Shown: positions 9,005 through 18,078 of the stretch, piece after piece
Layout of the letters: every line of letters begins with the position of its first letter
Numbering within the stretch: position 1 is the stretch's first letter
IMG/VR virus record: IMGVR_UViG_3300026512_000028
Span: 1-41,911 of that record
Source: a virus
Length of the DNA stretch: 41,911 nt
Direction: 5' to 3' (one strand)
Made by a program: the position numbers and the translations under genes
The notes under the pieces: generated by a model
What the model was told of the DNA's origin: nothing
The model's database searches: none
The model's input: only the letters and a program-made list of their open reading frames with translations

Positions 9005-10140
9005 TATATGACGCCTAACTCTTTTAAATTATTTTGTGACTCTCTATTTATATTAAATTTCATTGAAAATACTCCTTTAAAAAATATTATATCTATTTTT
9101 GATATTATATAATATCCTTCTAAATGCTGGTCTGAATTCTTTAGTGTTGCATAATCATTGAAATAAACTTTATCAAATAACTCAACATCTAAAAATTCTC
9201 CATCAGTTTCAATTTCTAACTGTAATTCAGATAAAAGGCTCAACCAACCTTTTAATACTAATGGTGCTTTGAAATAATTATCATGCATATTTTCATTATA
9301 AAAAACAGAACCAATATTTTTTGAAATTTTTAAATTTATTACATTAATAAATGAAGAATTAGAAAAAACAGTATCAAGTTTTGGAGTTTTTATAATTTCA
9401 TCTGAATTCTTTATTATATTATAGTTTAAAATATTTTTTTCATAAACGCCAAAAGAATTTAAAATTCCAAAATCGTTATAAACATCATAATCTAAATTAT
9501 AAATTTTATCTTTATCAGATTTTTTTCCAACATTTATAAAATTTATTTTTTCATCTGAAGAAGTTTGAGTTTCTAAATCTTTAATTAAAAACTCTCCAGA
9601 AAAATTAAATCCAACAAATAAAATATTATTATCATTTATATAAGAATGTTTATATATCTTCTTTAAAAATGAAAAAGGCGTTTCATTATAATTTAACCAT
9701 GTTTGAAAATCATTTGTTTCTACAGCATAATCATTTGTTGTTATATCAATTTTATTTAATACATCTTTAAAAATTTCTTTAGAAAATCCTTTTTTTGAAA
9801 ATACTATACTATTGTTATAATATTTCTGTGGAACTATAATAGTCCCAGCCATTATAACTTTAAAATATTCTCCTGATTTTTGAAATGTAACATTTCTAGG
9901 ATATAATGTTAAAATATAAGGACTATTGCTATCTTTTCCTATTTGGCAATAAAATTCACTTCTTTCATTTATTGATTTAATTACTTCATTATCTCCAGTT
10001 AAAAACACCAATTCAAAAATTGGAATATTGAATCCTGCTTCAAATGATATAGTTAATTTCAATAAATTTTTCGGTTCCTTTACAATATCTTCATTGCCAT
10101 TAGTTATCATTATAAAATATTTATCCTTAATTTCAATCAT
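9004..10140 (-). CDS. Baseplate hub protein, gp27/gpD-like (by synteny)
   Basis: This 378-residue protein sits directly before the spike gene and is coupled to it. Composition and strand pattern (FSFLKKIYKHSYI, EGYYIISKIDIIF near the end) are consistent with the hub fold, in which tube-like domains bind the spike top. The segment TWLNYNETPFSFLKKI matches the type of ...TPFEFLKRI... motif found in gpD/gp27-type hub proteins. T4 gp27 is 391 residues, so the length fits. No strong single motif is available, and the call rests mainly on gene order. Confidence 0.65.
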   Translation of the reverse strand: MIEIKDKYFIMITNGNEDIVKEPKNLLKLTISFEAGFNIPIFELVFLTGDNEVIKSINERSEFYCQIGKDSNSPYILTLYPRNVTFQKSGEYFKVIMAGTIIVPQKYYNNSIVFSKKGFSKEIFKDVLNKIDITTNDYAVETNDFQTWLNYNETPFSFLKKIYKHSYINDNNILFVGFNFSGEFLIKDLETQTSSDEKINFINVGKKSDKDKIYNLDYDVYNDFGILNSFGVYEKNILNYNIIKNSDEIIKTPKLDTVFSNSSFINVINLKISKNIGSVFYNENMHDNYFKAPLVLKGWLSLLSELQLEIETDGEFLDVELFDKVYFNDYATLKNSDQHLEGYYIISKIDIIFFKGVFSMKFNINRESQNNLKELGVI

Positions 10141-10143
10141 TTT

Positions 10144-10509
10144 TTACTCTTTATTTATTTTCTTTTGTTTTAATGACATTTTCATAATTAATTTGTTTAA
10201 ATCAGATATATCAAAAAACTTTATTGTTTTATCTTTTAATAATAAATCACTATCTAAAATTTCATTGAACATCATAAGTAGCCACCAATATTTTACATCT
10301 CTATAAATTTTATAACTTAAAAGATCCGGTCTTTTTTCTTCTGATTCTGATATGTTTATTTCTCCTAATTTTTTAAGTTTCATAAATTCTATTATAAATT
10401 CGTTGTCAAACATATCATAACAATAATTATTATAATCAAATTTAAAAAAATGTTCTTCTTGAGAAAGACCAGTATTTTTTAAATCATTTATATTTTGATA
10501 AAAAAACAT
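10144..10509 (-). CDS. Baseplate wedge protein, gp53-like
   Basis: This 121-residue protein contains RPDLLSYKIYRDVKYWWLLM followed by FNEI. It matches the conserved core of gp53-type wedge proteins, which have RPE/RPD, a short Tyr-containing helix, YWWLLL and a following N-x-I. gp53 clamps neighbouring wedges together. It lies 3 nt from the hub gene and 2 nt from the preceding tube-cap candidate, within one tight operon. The C terminus is lysine-rich. Confidence 0.68.
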   Translation of the reverse strand: MFFYQNINDLKNTGLSQEEHFFKFDYNNYCYDMFDNEFIIEFMKLKKLGEINISESEEKRPDLLSYKIYRDVKYWWLLMMFNEILDSDLLLKDKTIKFFDISDLNKLIMKMSLKQKKINKE

Positions 10510-10511
10510 AT

Positions 10512-11216
10512 TTAACTCCTAAACCAAGAATTAACATCATCAACAGAAACATCTTCAACAGTTTGAAATGTAACAGTAACTTCTACAAATAATGGTTTCC
10601 CAGAAGGGAGTTTTTGTCTACTAATACTATATTCTAAAGATGTCATAATTAAATTTTCTATTACAATATATCTATCTCCCAAAATAACTTTCCATGTTCC
10701 AATAGGATTAACTCTTTGAAGTTCTGCAGAATATCCATTTGGAGGATAAAATCTTCTACCATTTCCTTTTCCGGATTGTTGTGGAAAAACTCCATTTAAA
10801 AGAGTTTTTACTTTATACATTACGTCATCTGAATTATTAAGGGCTAAAATAGCAAAATTGAATGTAAAATCACCTATAGATGATTTACTCCATGTTTTTC
10901 TAGATTGAATAGGAAAATCAACAGAAAGTCCCTTACCATTACTAACCTTTATTGCTTGTAAATATTTTTTTATTTTTTCTTGAGCTCCCGACTGCTCCAT
11001 AAAAGGAGTCCATTCTGAAGATCCTGAAATTGTAAAATTGTCTTTTAAATATCCTGTTACAGGAATATTTCCTTCAGATGTTATCATTATTCTATTATTT
11101 TTTGAAGCAATAACACCAGAAATATCGCTATCTTTATTTACTCCAGAAGATGTATTTTTTGTTGTTGTTGGTGGTGGTTCTGGATCTTTTAATGCTTTTA
11201 TTTGTGCAAAAGTCAT
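10512..11216 (-). CDS. Baseplate tube-initiator candidate (gp48/gp54 position)
   Basis: This 234-residue protein begins with a Pro/Thr-rich low-complexity segment, followed by a beta-rich domain with a SLEYSISRQKLPSGKPLFVEV strand pair and a final VTFQTVED strand. That pattern is consistent with tail-tube-like proteins that cap the hub and start tube polymerisation (gp48 or gp54 in T4). It follows the tape measure gene directly, as gp48 and gp54 do in T4, and its ATG overlaps the tape measure stop (TAATG). Assignment is by synteny and strand pattern. Confidence 0.5.
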   Translation of the reverse strand: MTFAQIKALKDPEPPPTTTKNTSSGVNKDSDISGVIASKNNRIMITSEGNIPVTGYLKDNFTISGSSEWTPFMEQSGAQEKIKKYLQAIKVSNGKGLSVDFPIQSRKTWSKSSIGDFTFNFAILALNNSDDVMYKVKTLLNGVFPQQSGKGNGRRFYPPNGYSAELQRVNPIGTWKVILGDRYIVIENLIMTSLEYSISRQKLPSGKPLFVEVTVTFQTVEDVSVDDVNSWFRS

Positions 11217-13435
11217 TATACATCTCCTTCACTATTTATTATATTTCTTTTATTTATTCTTGATTTGTCTTCATTGACAATAACTGGTCCTTGCTCAACA
11301 GTTATTTTTTGTTCTGGTAATTTTATTTCAGGTGCATTGTTTTTTGATTTTCTTTCTATATTTATTGTTTTATTATAATTTCCAGACTTAATATTTTTTG
11401 ATTTAGGATAATTTATATCTGCAGTTTTTAATCTTTTTGGAGTTGAAACATTTTGTGTTGTTATAGAAATATTATTTACATCTTTTTCAGTAATTTTTAA
11501 TTTTTCTTTTTTAGATTTATCATCTCCTCCAAATCCAAAAAATGTTTTAACACCATTCCAAGCTTTATGTGCTTTATTTTTTACATAATTTTTAGCTTCA
11601 TTGTATTTTTTCTTTGCATAATCTTTAAAGCCCATTAATTTATGATATAAATCAACTAACCATTTAAATGCTGATTGAAACTTTTCTGCAACCCAATCAA
11701 CAACTCCCCTCAAAGCCTTTATAGGTGTTTCAAATGCGTTTGAAATCCAATTTCCTATACTTGTAAATAAATCAGAAAACCAAGATCCTATTTTCTTGAA
11801 TATGTTAGCATACCAATTAAAAGCACCTTTTATTCCATTCCAAATACTACTAAAAATACCAGAGAACCAAGAGCCTATTTTCTTGAATATATTAACATAC
11901 CAATTAAAAGCACCTTTTATTCCATTCCAAATACTACTAAAAATATTGGAAAACCAAGAGCCTATCTTTTTAAATATGTTTGAAACCCAATTAAAGGCAC
12001 CTTTTATTCCATTCCAAATATTACTAAAAATATTAGAGAACCAAGATCCTATCTTTTTAAAAAACCCTCCAAACCAATCTATAATTGGACCAAATATCTT
12101 TTTATAAAAATTTGAAATTTTTGAAAATACAGTTTTTATTCCATCCCATACAAATGAAAAAATTCCTTTTGCTATTTTCCAAACACCCTTTATAACACTT
12201 TCACCAATATCTAACAGAAATTTAGTAAAATGTGCAGCAGATTTACCACTTATTAATCCCATTGTTAGGCCTTCTACAAGTCCTCCAACAGTGGCAGATG
12301 CTTTTTCTTTAACAGTTGTATCTTTTTGATCTTTTCCAAAATAATTTCCTGCATTTTTATATCCATTTACTGCAGAAATTCCTCCGCTTAAAAGCATTCC
12401 AGCAGGACCAAGAAATTTTAATGCTTTTCCTGCAATGCCCCCTACTTTTCCTAAAAGTCCTCCAGATTTACTTAAAAGTCCTCCTTCTTTCCCTAAACCT
12501 CCCGAAAAGAATTTTCCTAATGCTCCTTTTTTAGAAAAAAATCCTGTAAATTTTTTCCCTAAAAATCCGTCTTTTGAGAAAAAATTCATAAATTTTTTTC
12601 CAAAATTTTTCATAAAATTAGGCATTAATTTACTAAATAAAGAGCTTAAAAACCCTCCGCTACCTTTTTCTTCTTTTTCAGTATCAATATCTGCTTTTAT
12701 TCCATTTTTTTCTAAATCATCTAATGTATTATTAAGTTTTTCTAGTGTGTCTGTTTGTTTTTCTAAAACTATATCACTTTTCTGCTTAGCAATTTGTTCG
12801 TCATCTTTATTTTCTTGTTCTAAAGAAAGCATGGTTTTAAATTTATCAGTCATATCTGATACATAATTTTTTGAAGAAATAAGAACTTTTCCTAAAAAGG
12901 AACTCTTTATTTTGTTTCCAAAAAAATCTTTTATAGATGAAATCATAGATTTTTTATTTACTTCTACTTCATCTAATATATCTTTAACATTCTCTCCCGA
13001 TTTATCTTCAGTATCTTGTAATTTTTTGCCTAAATTTGAAACTGAATCTTTTACTTTCGATGTAACTTTATCCAATAATCCAAAATCATCATCTAATGCA
13101 TTTATCAAAGGTCCAAACGGTGTAGATGACATTATTGCTGACTTCAAAAAAGTTCTTGAATATTCATTGGACATTGTTTTATCTAACATTTCTGAAGATT
13201 TTTCTAATGCTTTTCCAATGTCTCCATTAAATTTTTTTAAGGACTTTTCTAATGTTTCTGAAAATAATTTTGTAGTTTCTTTTCTTGCTTTTTCATTTAT
13301 ATTTTTTTCAATTACTTCTTTTTTCTTGTCTTCAGATTTTTCCTTTACCCAAAATTTATAAACATTATCTAAAGTTTTCTTATTTTCTTCAGCAATATCT
13401 GTTTGCTTCTTTAAAATTGAATCATCTATATTCAT
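11216..13435 (-). CDS. Tape measure protein (gp29-like)
   Basis: This 739-residue protein shows classical tape-measure features. The N-terminal third is highly charged and helical (to about residue 260). A Gly/Phe/Lys-rich hydrophobic segment with possible membrane-active helices follows (about 270-420), then amphipathic aromatic repeats. Four repeats of 29 residues (KIGSWFSNIF-SNIWNGIKGAFNW type) span roughly residues 460-580, followed by a KKKYNEAKNYVKNKAHKAWNG helix. The C terminus is polar. Tail length should scale with its helical length, so this phage should have a moderate tail. The ATG overlaps the stop of the small upstream ORF (ATGA), which supports coupled translation. Confidence 0.82.
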   Translation of the reverse strand: MNIDDSILKKQTDIAEENKKTLDNVYKFWVKEKSEDKKKEVIEKNINEKARKETTKLFSETLEKSLKKFNGDIGKALEKSSEMLDKTMSNEYSRTFLKSAIMSSTPFGPLINALDDDFGLLDKVTSKVKDSVSNLGKKLQDTEDKSGENVKDILDEVEVNKKSMISSIKDFFGNKIKSSFLGKVLISSKNYVSDMTDKFKTMLSLEQENKDDEQIAKQKSDIVLEKQTDTLEKLNNTLDDLEKNGIKADIDTEKEEKGSGGFLSSLFSKLMPNFMKNFGKKFMNFFSKDGFLGKKFTGFFSKKGALGKFFSGGLGKEGGLLSKSGGLLGKVGGIAGKALKFLGPAGMLLSGGISAVNGYKNAGNYFGKDQKDTTVKEKASATVGGLVEGLTMGLISGKSAAHFTKFLLDIGESVIKGVWKIAKGIFSFVWDGIKTVFSKISNFYKKIFGPIIDWFGGFFKKIGSWFSNIFSNIWNGIKGAFNWVSNIFKKIGSWFSNIFSSIWNGIKGAFNWYVNIFKKIGSWFSGIFSSIWNGIKGAFNWYANIFKKIGSWFSDLFTSIGNWISNAFETPIKALRGVVDWVAEKFQSAFKWLVDLYHKLMGFKDYAKKKYNEAKNYVKNKAHKAWNGVKTFFGFGGDDKSKKEKLKITEKDVNNISITTQNVSTPKRLKTADINYPKSKNIKSGNYNKTINIERKSKNNAPEIKLPEQKITVEQGPVIVNEDKSRINKRNIINSEGDV
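11780..12061 (-). repeat. 87-bp tandem coding repeats in the tape measure gene
   Basis: Copies of the same segment begin at 11780, 11867, 11954 and 12041 with an exact 87-bp period, encoding a 29-residue amphipathic unit containing GSWF and WNGIKGAFNW. Gain or loss of a unit would change tail length by a fixed step. Confidence 0.88.
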
Positions 13436-13650
13436 TTATCAGCCTTTTTTTCATTTTCCTGCTCTTTTATTTCTATAAGTTTATCATATAATAATAATAA
13501 TTCAGAATAATCTCTGTTTAAAATATCATCCAATTTTAAGAAAAATTTATATTGTAATATTGATTCTATCTCTAAAAAACTTTTTAGAGGTATCTGATAA
13601 AACAGCATATCCATAGATATCGTAAAAGGGAAACTCGGCAATATTGCCAC
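13432..13650 (-). CDS. Small overlapping protein upstream of the tape measure gene, possible tail assembly chaperone
   Basis: The 72-codon frame overlaps the 3' end of the gp26-like gene by 104 nt in a different frame and ends in an ATGA overlap with the tape measure start. The likely start is GTG at 13650, placed just after an AGGAGG sequence inside the upstream gene; an ATG at 13614 is an alternative. The product is helical and ends in a Lys/Glu-rich tail (KEQENEKKADK). The position recalls the overlapping tail-assembly-chaperone frames of many phages. The frame offset is +1 relative to the upstream gene, so a simple -1 slip would not produce a fusion; independent initiation is more likely. 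Confidence 0.6.
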   Translation of the reverse strand: MAILPSFPFTISMDMLFYQIPLKSFLEIESILQYKFFLKLDDILNRDYSELLLLYDKLIEIKEQENEKKADK

Positions 13651-14392
13651 ATCCCTCCTTTTTACAAACGAATTTTAATTTCTTTGGACCATGATATAAA
13701 ATGGTATCCATTGTTTCAAGAATATTAACATTTACTCCATTTAATTTTTCTTTTACTATTTTTAATGCTTCATTAAACTCTTTATTTTTTATTTGCTTTG
13801 CAATTTTTGCATTTTCATAATCTTCTGTTCCTTTAAATTTAGAAGTTTCTAAATAAATATAATCCCCGATTGTTAAAGGATAAAATTCTAATTTTTCATC
13901 ATTTAATTCATATTCTACAGGAATATTTACAGAAATATCAAAAAAGTCAATTTCGGATAAGTTAATTCTTTCTTTATTCTTTATTCCGCATTTTTCGCAT
14001 TCATAATTTATTGTAATCTCATTATCCCCAAATACAGATAATCTAATAATAAAAATTATAAAAACAAAATCAAAAAATGTTAAGTCATTTTTATTAAATG
14101 ACGTTTTTATTTTTTTATTCAAATAAAATTTATAAAAATCTAATTCTGTTAAATCACTATTTGAAAGATACTTTACTTCGCCATATGTTAGAGGAGAATA
14201 AGAGATAATGGAATTCTTTGGATATGATTTTCCTTTAGAGGGTAAATTGTCTAAAGAAATTTTATAATCATAAATATCTATATCAATATTTTCTTCTAAT
14301 GACTTATATTTATCAAGTTTTTCTTTTATTTCTGGAAGAATTTCTGAAAGTAAATCTGCTTCAGAAGATGTTGTGGGTTTTATCCTTTTCAT
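13547..14392 (-). CDS. Baseplate hub assembly chaperone, gp26-like, with Cys4 zinc site
   Basis: This 281-residue protein resembles the T4 baseplate protein family that includes gp26. It has an LPSKGKSYP segment near residue 50, an L-(T/S)-x-GEVKYL segment, a hydrophobic helix FFDFVFIIFIIRLSVFG, then YECEKCG. Cys132/Cys135 and Cys243/Cys248 form two half sites that could bind one zinc ion. T4 gp26 also has a Cys-containing segment after its hydrophobic helix. The protein acts in hub assembly and may not remain in the virion. The gene has a putative late promoter motif 19 nt upstream and AAAGGAG before the ATG. Confidence 0.68.
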   Translation of the reverse strand: MKRIKPTTSSEADLLSEILPEIKEKLDKYKSLEENIDIDIYDYKISLDNLPSKGKSYPKNSIISYSPLTYGEVKYLSNSDLTELDFYKFYLNKKIKTSFNKNDLTFFDFVFIIFIIRLSVFGDNEITINYECEKCGIKNKERINLSEIDFFDISVNIPVEYELNDEKLEFYPLTIGDYIYLETSKFKGTEDYENAKIAKQIKNKEFNEALKIVKEKLNGVNVNILETMDTILYHGPKKLKFVCKKEGCGNIAEFPFYDIYGYAVLSDTSKKFFRDRINITI

Positions 14393-14410
14393 ATAACTCC
14401 TTTTTTATTT

Positions 14411-14418
14411 TATTTAAT
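14411..14418 (-). promoter_or_regulatory. Putative late promoter motif ATTAAATA
   Basis: Minus-strand ATTAAATA 19 nt upstream of the gp26-like start. It starts the hub/baseplate operon. One of nine intergenic sites. Confidence 0.5.
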
Positions 14419-14438
14419 AAAAAGAAGTAAAAAGGAAA

Positions 14439-14918
14439 TTATAATGCAGTGGTTATATTGAAGGTAATTGTATATTGTGGGATGTTTCCATCACTTTCTC
14501 CATGATATGTTATATCAGAGTTTGGTATAACATAACAAGAAAATGTTAATAGTTTATTTTTTTCTTGATCTAATTTATTAATAATTATTAATTTTTTAGC
14601 ATCATTAATGGCATATACATAGTCTAAATTTTTTGGAACAACTTTATCCTTCCAGTCTTTTAGAAACATTAAAAAATCTAAATTTACATTGTCTAAAAAT
14701 GATAAAGATAATGACTGAGTTGTCCTTCCTGTAGGATATTCAAAATAAGTATCTGAAAATGCTTCAAAAGAAATTGCGCCAAAATTTATTTCAACATCAT
14801 TTACTGGAACAAATCCAAATTTATCTTCTATTTCAGGAAAGGAAATTTCCCATAAATTTCCTTTGTCCCAATTTACAGATCTTAATTTTTCTATATCTGT
14901 TTTTAATACCTTTGCCAA
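14439..14918 (-). CDS. Second tail-tube-like protein
   Basis: This 159-residue protein has the layout of a tail tube monomer: LWEISFPEI near the start, a GRTTQSLSLSFLD strand pair, FLKDWKD, and a final YTITFNI strand. It looks like a divergent relative of the tube protein encoded just upstream (LW-x-(V/I), tandem beta strands, a (L/F)IKDW or FLKDW helix). It may be a tube initiator, a tube terminator, or a second tube subunit. The start is TTG at 14918, chosen because AAAGGA lies 7 nt upstream and no ATG exists nearby in frame. Confidence 0.65.
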   Translation of the reverse strand: MAKVLKTDIEKLRSVNWDKGNLWEISFPEIEDKFGFVPVNDVEINFGAISFEAFSDTYFEYPTGRTTQSLSLSFLDNVNLDFLMFLKDWKDKVVPKNLDYVYAINDAKKLIIINKLDQEKNKLLTFSCYVIPNSDITYHGESDGNIPQYTITFNITTAL

Positions 14919-14955
14919 AATTATCCTTTTTAAAATTTTTTTTAACTTTAAAAAA

Positions 14956-14972
14956 GATAATCAGGGATTATC
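14956..14972 (-). terminator. Intrinsic terminator after the tail tube gene
   Basis: On the minus strand GATAATC-CCT-GATTATC forms a 7-bp stem directly followed by six T. It overlaps the stop codon of the tube gene. Confidence 0.75.
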
Positions 14973-15483
14973 CCCCGATATCATCTTTAAAATAATCATA
15001 ACTTAATGTTAATTCAAGATTTGAAATCTCTCCATTTTCACTTAATTCTCCTGGAGTATAGTCTTCAAGATATACACCATAAAGAGTATATGTAACAAAC
15101 GGTGTTCCGTCTTTTTTAAGTCTTCTAAGAACAACTGTTGTTTCATATTCAGATTTTTTCTTCCCTTTTCCAGTTTTAGTTTCCCAAATTCCTTCTCTCC
15201 AGTCTTTGATCAATTTAGAAACTTTACCGTCATCAGTTTCAACTAATGTTAATGTTAAAGTTCCTTCATATGCAATATCTCCGGCAACCTTAATTTTATG
15301 TCCTCTAATTTTTACTTCTTGCGACTCAAAATTGCCCTTTGGCAATCCTGAAGAAACTGCTCTAAAGTTTACATCTGAAACATCAACATTAACTCCTGAA
15401 GGGGATGTAATAGTAACATCCCATAAGTTATTAAAAGCAAAATTTGAAATACTTCTAATATCATTTATTGTTGGTCTGGCCAT
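14968..15483 (-). CDS. Major tail tube protein, gp19-like
   Basis: This 171-residue protein matches the gp19 tube family: NLWDVTITSPSG at the start, a SGLPKG turn, a KIRGHKIKVAGDIAYEG segment (T4 gp19 has INVAGDRTFDD), LIKDWREG, and a final beta strand LTLSYDYF. Hexameric rings of this protein form the inner conduit for DNA. The ATG at 15483 (MARPT) is chosen because AAAAGGAAT precedes it. The gene sits between two intrinsic terminators, suggesting separate and abundant transcription. Confidence 0.88.
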   Translation of the reverse strand: MARPTINDIRSISNFAFNNLWDVTITSPSGVNVDVSDVNFRAVSSGLPKGNFESQEVKIRGHKIKVAGDIAYEGTLTLTLVETDDGKVSKLIKDWREGIWETKTGKGKKKSEYETTVVLRRLKKDGTPFVTYTLYGVYLEDYTPGELSENGEISNLELTLSYDYFKDDIGG

Positions 15484-15509
15484 TTTATTCCTTTTTTTTA
15501 AAAAATAAA

Positions 15510-15529
15510 GAAATAGCAAAAGCTATTTC
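15510..15529 (-). terminator. Intrinsic terminator after the tail sheath gene
   Basis: Minus-strand stem GAAATAGC/GCTATTTC (8 bp) with a TTTT loop is followed by TTTATTTTTT. It overlaps the stop codon of the sheath gene. Confidence 0.75.
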
Positions 15530-17901
15530 ATTAATTGTGCATCTTTAAATGAGATGCCACTAGGCGTTAATATTGTTGTAAAGTTTATCCATTCAAGAGA
15601 CTGTGTTGGTTTGATATAAACATCCACATTTCTTATATGATTATCATAATCCTGAGGACTGTTATTTGTGTCGTTAGAAACTACTAAATAATCCTGAACA
15701 CCTTTTCTAGATTTAATATTTTCTAAATAGTTAGAAATTTGAATTTCCATTAATTTTCCAACCATATCATCATTAAGTTCAAATAAGAAATCTTCTAAGA
15801 ATTTTGAAATAGCATTTTCTATAACTATTAATAGCATTCTTATGTTTATTCTATCAAGTGCAGATGGTCTTGAACTCAATGTTTTTTGTCCCCAAATAGA
15901 AATTCCTTTTCCTGGATAAAATCTTATTGGGTTGATTCCTGCATCATATAATGCATCAAGTTCTCCATCTTTGAATTTAATTAATACATCTTTAACAAAT
16001 AAAACGCCTCTTCTTTGTCCAGCAGGTGGATACCAAATTTCAAAATTAGTCGCACTATAATTTATTGCAGCAGCAGCATATCCGTCAGGGCTTACATAAA
16101 TATCTCTATCGTTAAATTTATCAACAATTTTTAAATGAGATGTGAATAAAGCACCAAATGAGCTATTTGCATTTAATGTTACTTTTCTATAATCAATAAT
16201 TTTATTTAAGTAATCATTATCAAACTCAGCACTAATAGGAGTTGACAACAGTGCAAAACAATCTCTTCTTATTTCGCATATTTCTAATAATTTTTTCTGA
16301 TATCCTTCAAGAGTTATTCCGCCATCTAAAATTAAAGTTATAGGATAACTATTTTTATTAGAAAATACATCTGCCATAGCAACATAATTACTTTCTGTTA
16401 CAGGCAATCCATCGTCTCCAGCAACCATATATGCTAAATGCTTAATTGATATTTCAGCAGGTAAAATATTTTCATCAACAAGAGGATTATTAAATCCAGA
16501 AATATAATTTGAACCTTCTAAAGCATCATTTATATAAATGTTTCTTCCATATCCATCAAGTGTTCCAGGTTTTCTTGAAAGAACCCAACTTTCTACAGGA
16601 ATATTAATATTATCTGATAAATAAACATTTAATATAAATGCATTCGGTTCTTTTACGATATCAGGATTTGTAATTATTTCTATTCTTAAATCTTTTCCCC
16701 ATTCTCCTGGGTTTTTCTGCGTAAGATAAAATACTGATTCAATATCAAATTGAACTGCTTCAGGGTCATCAAATCCATCTGCAGTTGGTAAAACAAATTC
16801 GCTTGAAGACAAAATAGGTGTTACAAAATCATTTCCTGTATAATTTACCGGATCATTTAAAGTAATTGAATTTGTGGCACTATCAACAGCTGTAATAGTT
16901 GTATTAAAGTTAAATGATGTCCCATCACTTAAATCTAAAATAAATGATATATCCCTATTAACAAGCCAATTAATATTTCCCTTTAATCCACTTATTGATA
17001 CTGTATTACTTCCTTCATTTGCTAAAACAGTAAGATTTTCAGAAGGATAACTTGTTCTACCAGAAACAATGTTGACAATGTAAGTATCTTCTCCTGTTGC
17101 ATCAATAGTTATTGTTGAATTATCAGTATCAACAGATTTAACTGTAAAACTTTTATAAACATTATTATCATAAACATAAATTTCTTCATTTACAGATATA
17201 TCAGAAATATCTCCATTTTGAATATTATAAACAGTTAATATTGTATTTGCTATATCTGTGGTATCACTATTGCTTATATCAAATGTAATGCCTGAAATTT
17301 CTGAAACAGAAGCTGTTCCTGTTCCTACTACTGTTGGATCATTACTTGTTATTTCTTTATCTAAAGTAACTTCAGAAATACTTTCATCAGGAGAACTAAC
17401 AGCCAATACAGTATATGTTCCAGTTGTTCCAGGAATTGTTATTGTTCTTCCTAATAATTCTCCTGATTTTAACAATATTCCATCACTGGTAAGTATATTT
17501 GAAACTGTTATAGTATTTAAACCAACAGTAATGTTTGTTACATCAAATGTAATTTTTGGCTTTTCAGGTGTTACTTCATTTAATTGAGTAAATGTTGGAT
17601 AAGAACCATCTTTAAAAACATTTATCCCACCAAATTTTGCCTCATTAGCAACCCTTACAACCCATAGTTTATTACTTCTTTGCAGAACAGCCAAGGCACT
17701 ATAATATCCTAAATCATACCCTACTTCTATTCTTTCTTTAGGTGTAAAATATTTTAATAACTGACTTTCATCAGTTACAAGTCTTGGAACACCAACTTCC
17801 CCTTTTTTTGCATTTATAATTATTGCATTATAAACACCATCAAAAGATTTAACAGAGGCAGTTAAATCTCTTTCTTTCATAAATACTTGTGCAGAAGACA
17901 T
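15523..17901 (-). CDS. Tail sheath protein, gp18-like
   Basis: This 792-residue protein is a contractile sheath subunit. The N terminus (VFMKERDLTASVKSFDGVYN) and the following GYYSALAVLQRSNKLWVVRV segment match the gp18 family. The C-terminal core carries FYPGKGISIWGQKTLSS followed by RINIRMLLIVIENAI, the most conserved sheath signature, which builds the inner beta mesh. Residues ~115-370 are inserted beta-rich domains exposed on the tail surface, making it somewhat longer than T4 gp18 (659). The ATG at 17901 has AAAGGA upstream; a small SH3-like gene precedes it. Confidence 0.9.
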   Translation of the reverse strand: MSSAQVFMKERDLTASVKSFDGVYNAIIINAKKGEVGVPRLVTDESQLLKYFTPKERIEVGYDLGYYSALAVLQRSNKLWVVRVANEAKFGGINVFKDGSYPTFTQLNEVTPEKPKITFDVTNITVGLNTITVSNILTSDGILLKSGELLGRTITIPGTTGTYTVLAVSSPDESISEVTLDKEITSNDPTVVGTGTASVSEISGITFDISNSDTTDIANTILTVYNIQNGDISDISVNEEIYVYDNNVYKSFTVKSVDTDNSTITIDATGEDTYIVNIVSGRTSYPSENLTVLANEGSNTVSISGLKGNINWLVNRDISFILDLSDGTSFNFNTTITAVDSATNSITLNDPVNYTGNDFVTPILSSSEFVLPTADGFDDPEAVQFDIESVFYLTQKNPGEWGKDLRIEIITNPDIVKEPNAFILNVYLSDNINIPVESWVLSRKPGTLDGYGRNIYINDALEGSNYISGFNNPLVDENILPAEISIKHLAYMVAGDDGLPVTESNYVAMADVFSNKNSYPITLILDGGITLEGYQKKLLEICEIRRDCFALLSTPISAEFDNDYLNKIIDYRKVTLNANSSFGALFTSHLKIVDKFNDRDIYVSPDGYAAAAINYSATNFEIWYPPAGQRRGVLFVKDVLIKFKDGELDALYDAGINPIRFYPGKGISIWGQKTLSSRPSALDRINIRMLLIVIENAISKFLEDFLFELNDDMVGKLMEIQISNYLENIKSRKGVQDYLVVSNDTNNSPQDYDNHIRNVDVYIKPTQSLEWINFTTILTPSGISFKDAQLMK

Positions 17902-17910
17902 TTATATCCT

Positions 17911-18060
17911 TTATTTTTTTATTAAAATTCCCTTTGGAAGAGGTTTTGCTATTTTATTAATATCAACATTTTTTACAACGCCAAAAGGTGGTATTACCAT
18001 TTTTTCTCCACCATATGTAATAACTGTTTGATAGTTTACTATTGAAAGCATTTTTCCCAT
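17911..18060 (-). CDS. Small 49-residue protein before the sheath gene
   Basis: This short frame has ATG at 18060 with AAAGG 6 nt upstream and ends 9 nt before the sheath start. The product has a VITYGGEKMVIPPFG segment and ends LPKGILIKK. The alternation of short strands suggests a small SH3-like or barrel fold. It resembles the core of the 85-residue protein at 21339..21596 (KVTYTIKPES ... FPKGIIEI), so the two may be related small head/neck or tail accessory proteins. The function is unknown. Confidence 0.65.
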   Translation of the reverse strand: MGKMLSIVNYQTVITYGGEKMVIPPFGVVKNVDINKIAKPLPKGILIKK

Positions 18061-18078
18061 ATTTAACCTTTATTTATT

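Noticed and set aside
11796-12107. Plus-strand repeat ORF opposite the tape measure repeats
   Set aside because: It is the antisense of the 87-bp coding repeats; no supporting signals.
13620-13660. Programmed -1 frameshift at TAAAAAG before AGGAGG
   Set aside because: The downstream frame is +1 relative to the gp26-like gene, so a -1 slip leads to the wrong frame; an internal GTG start fits better.
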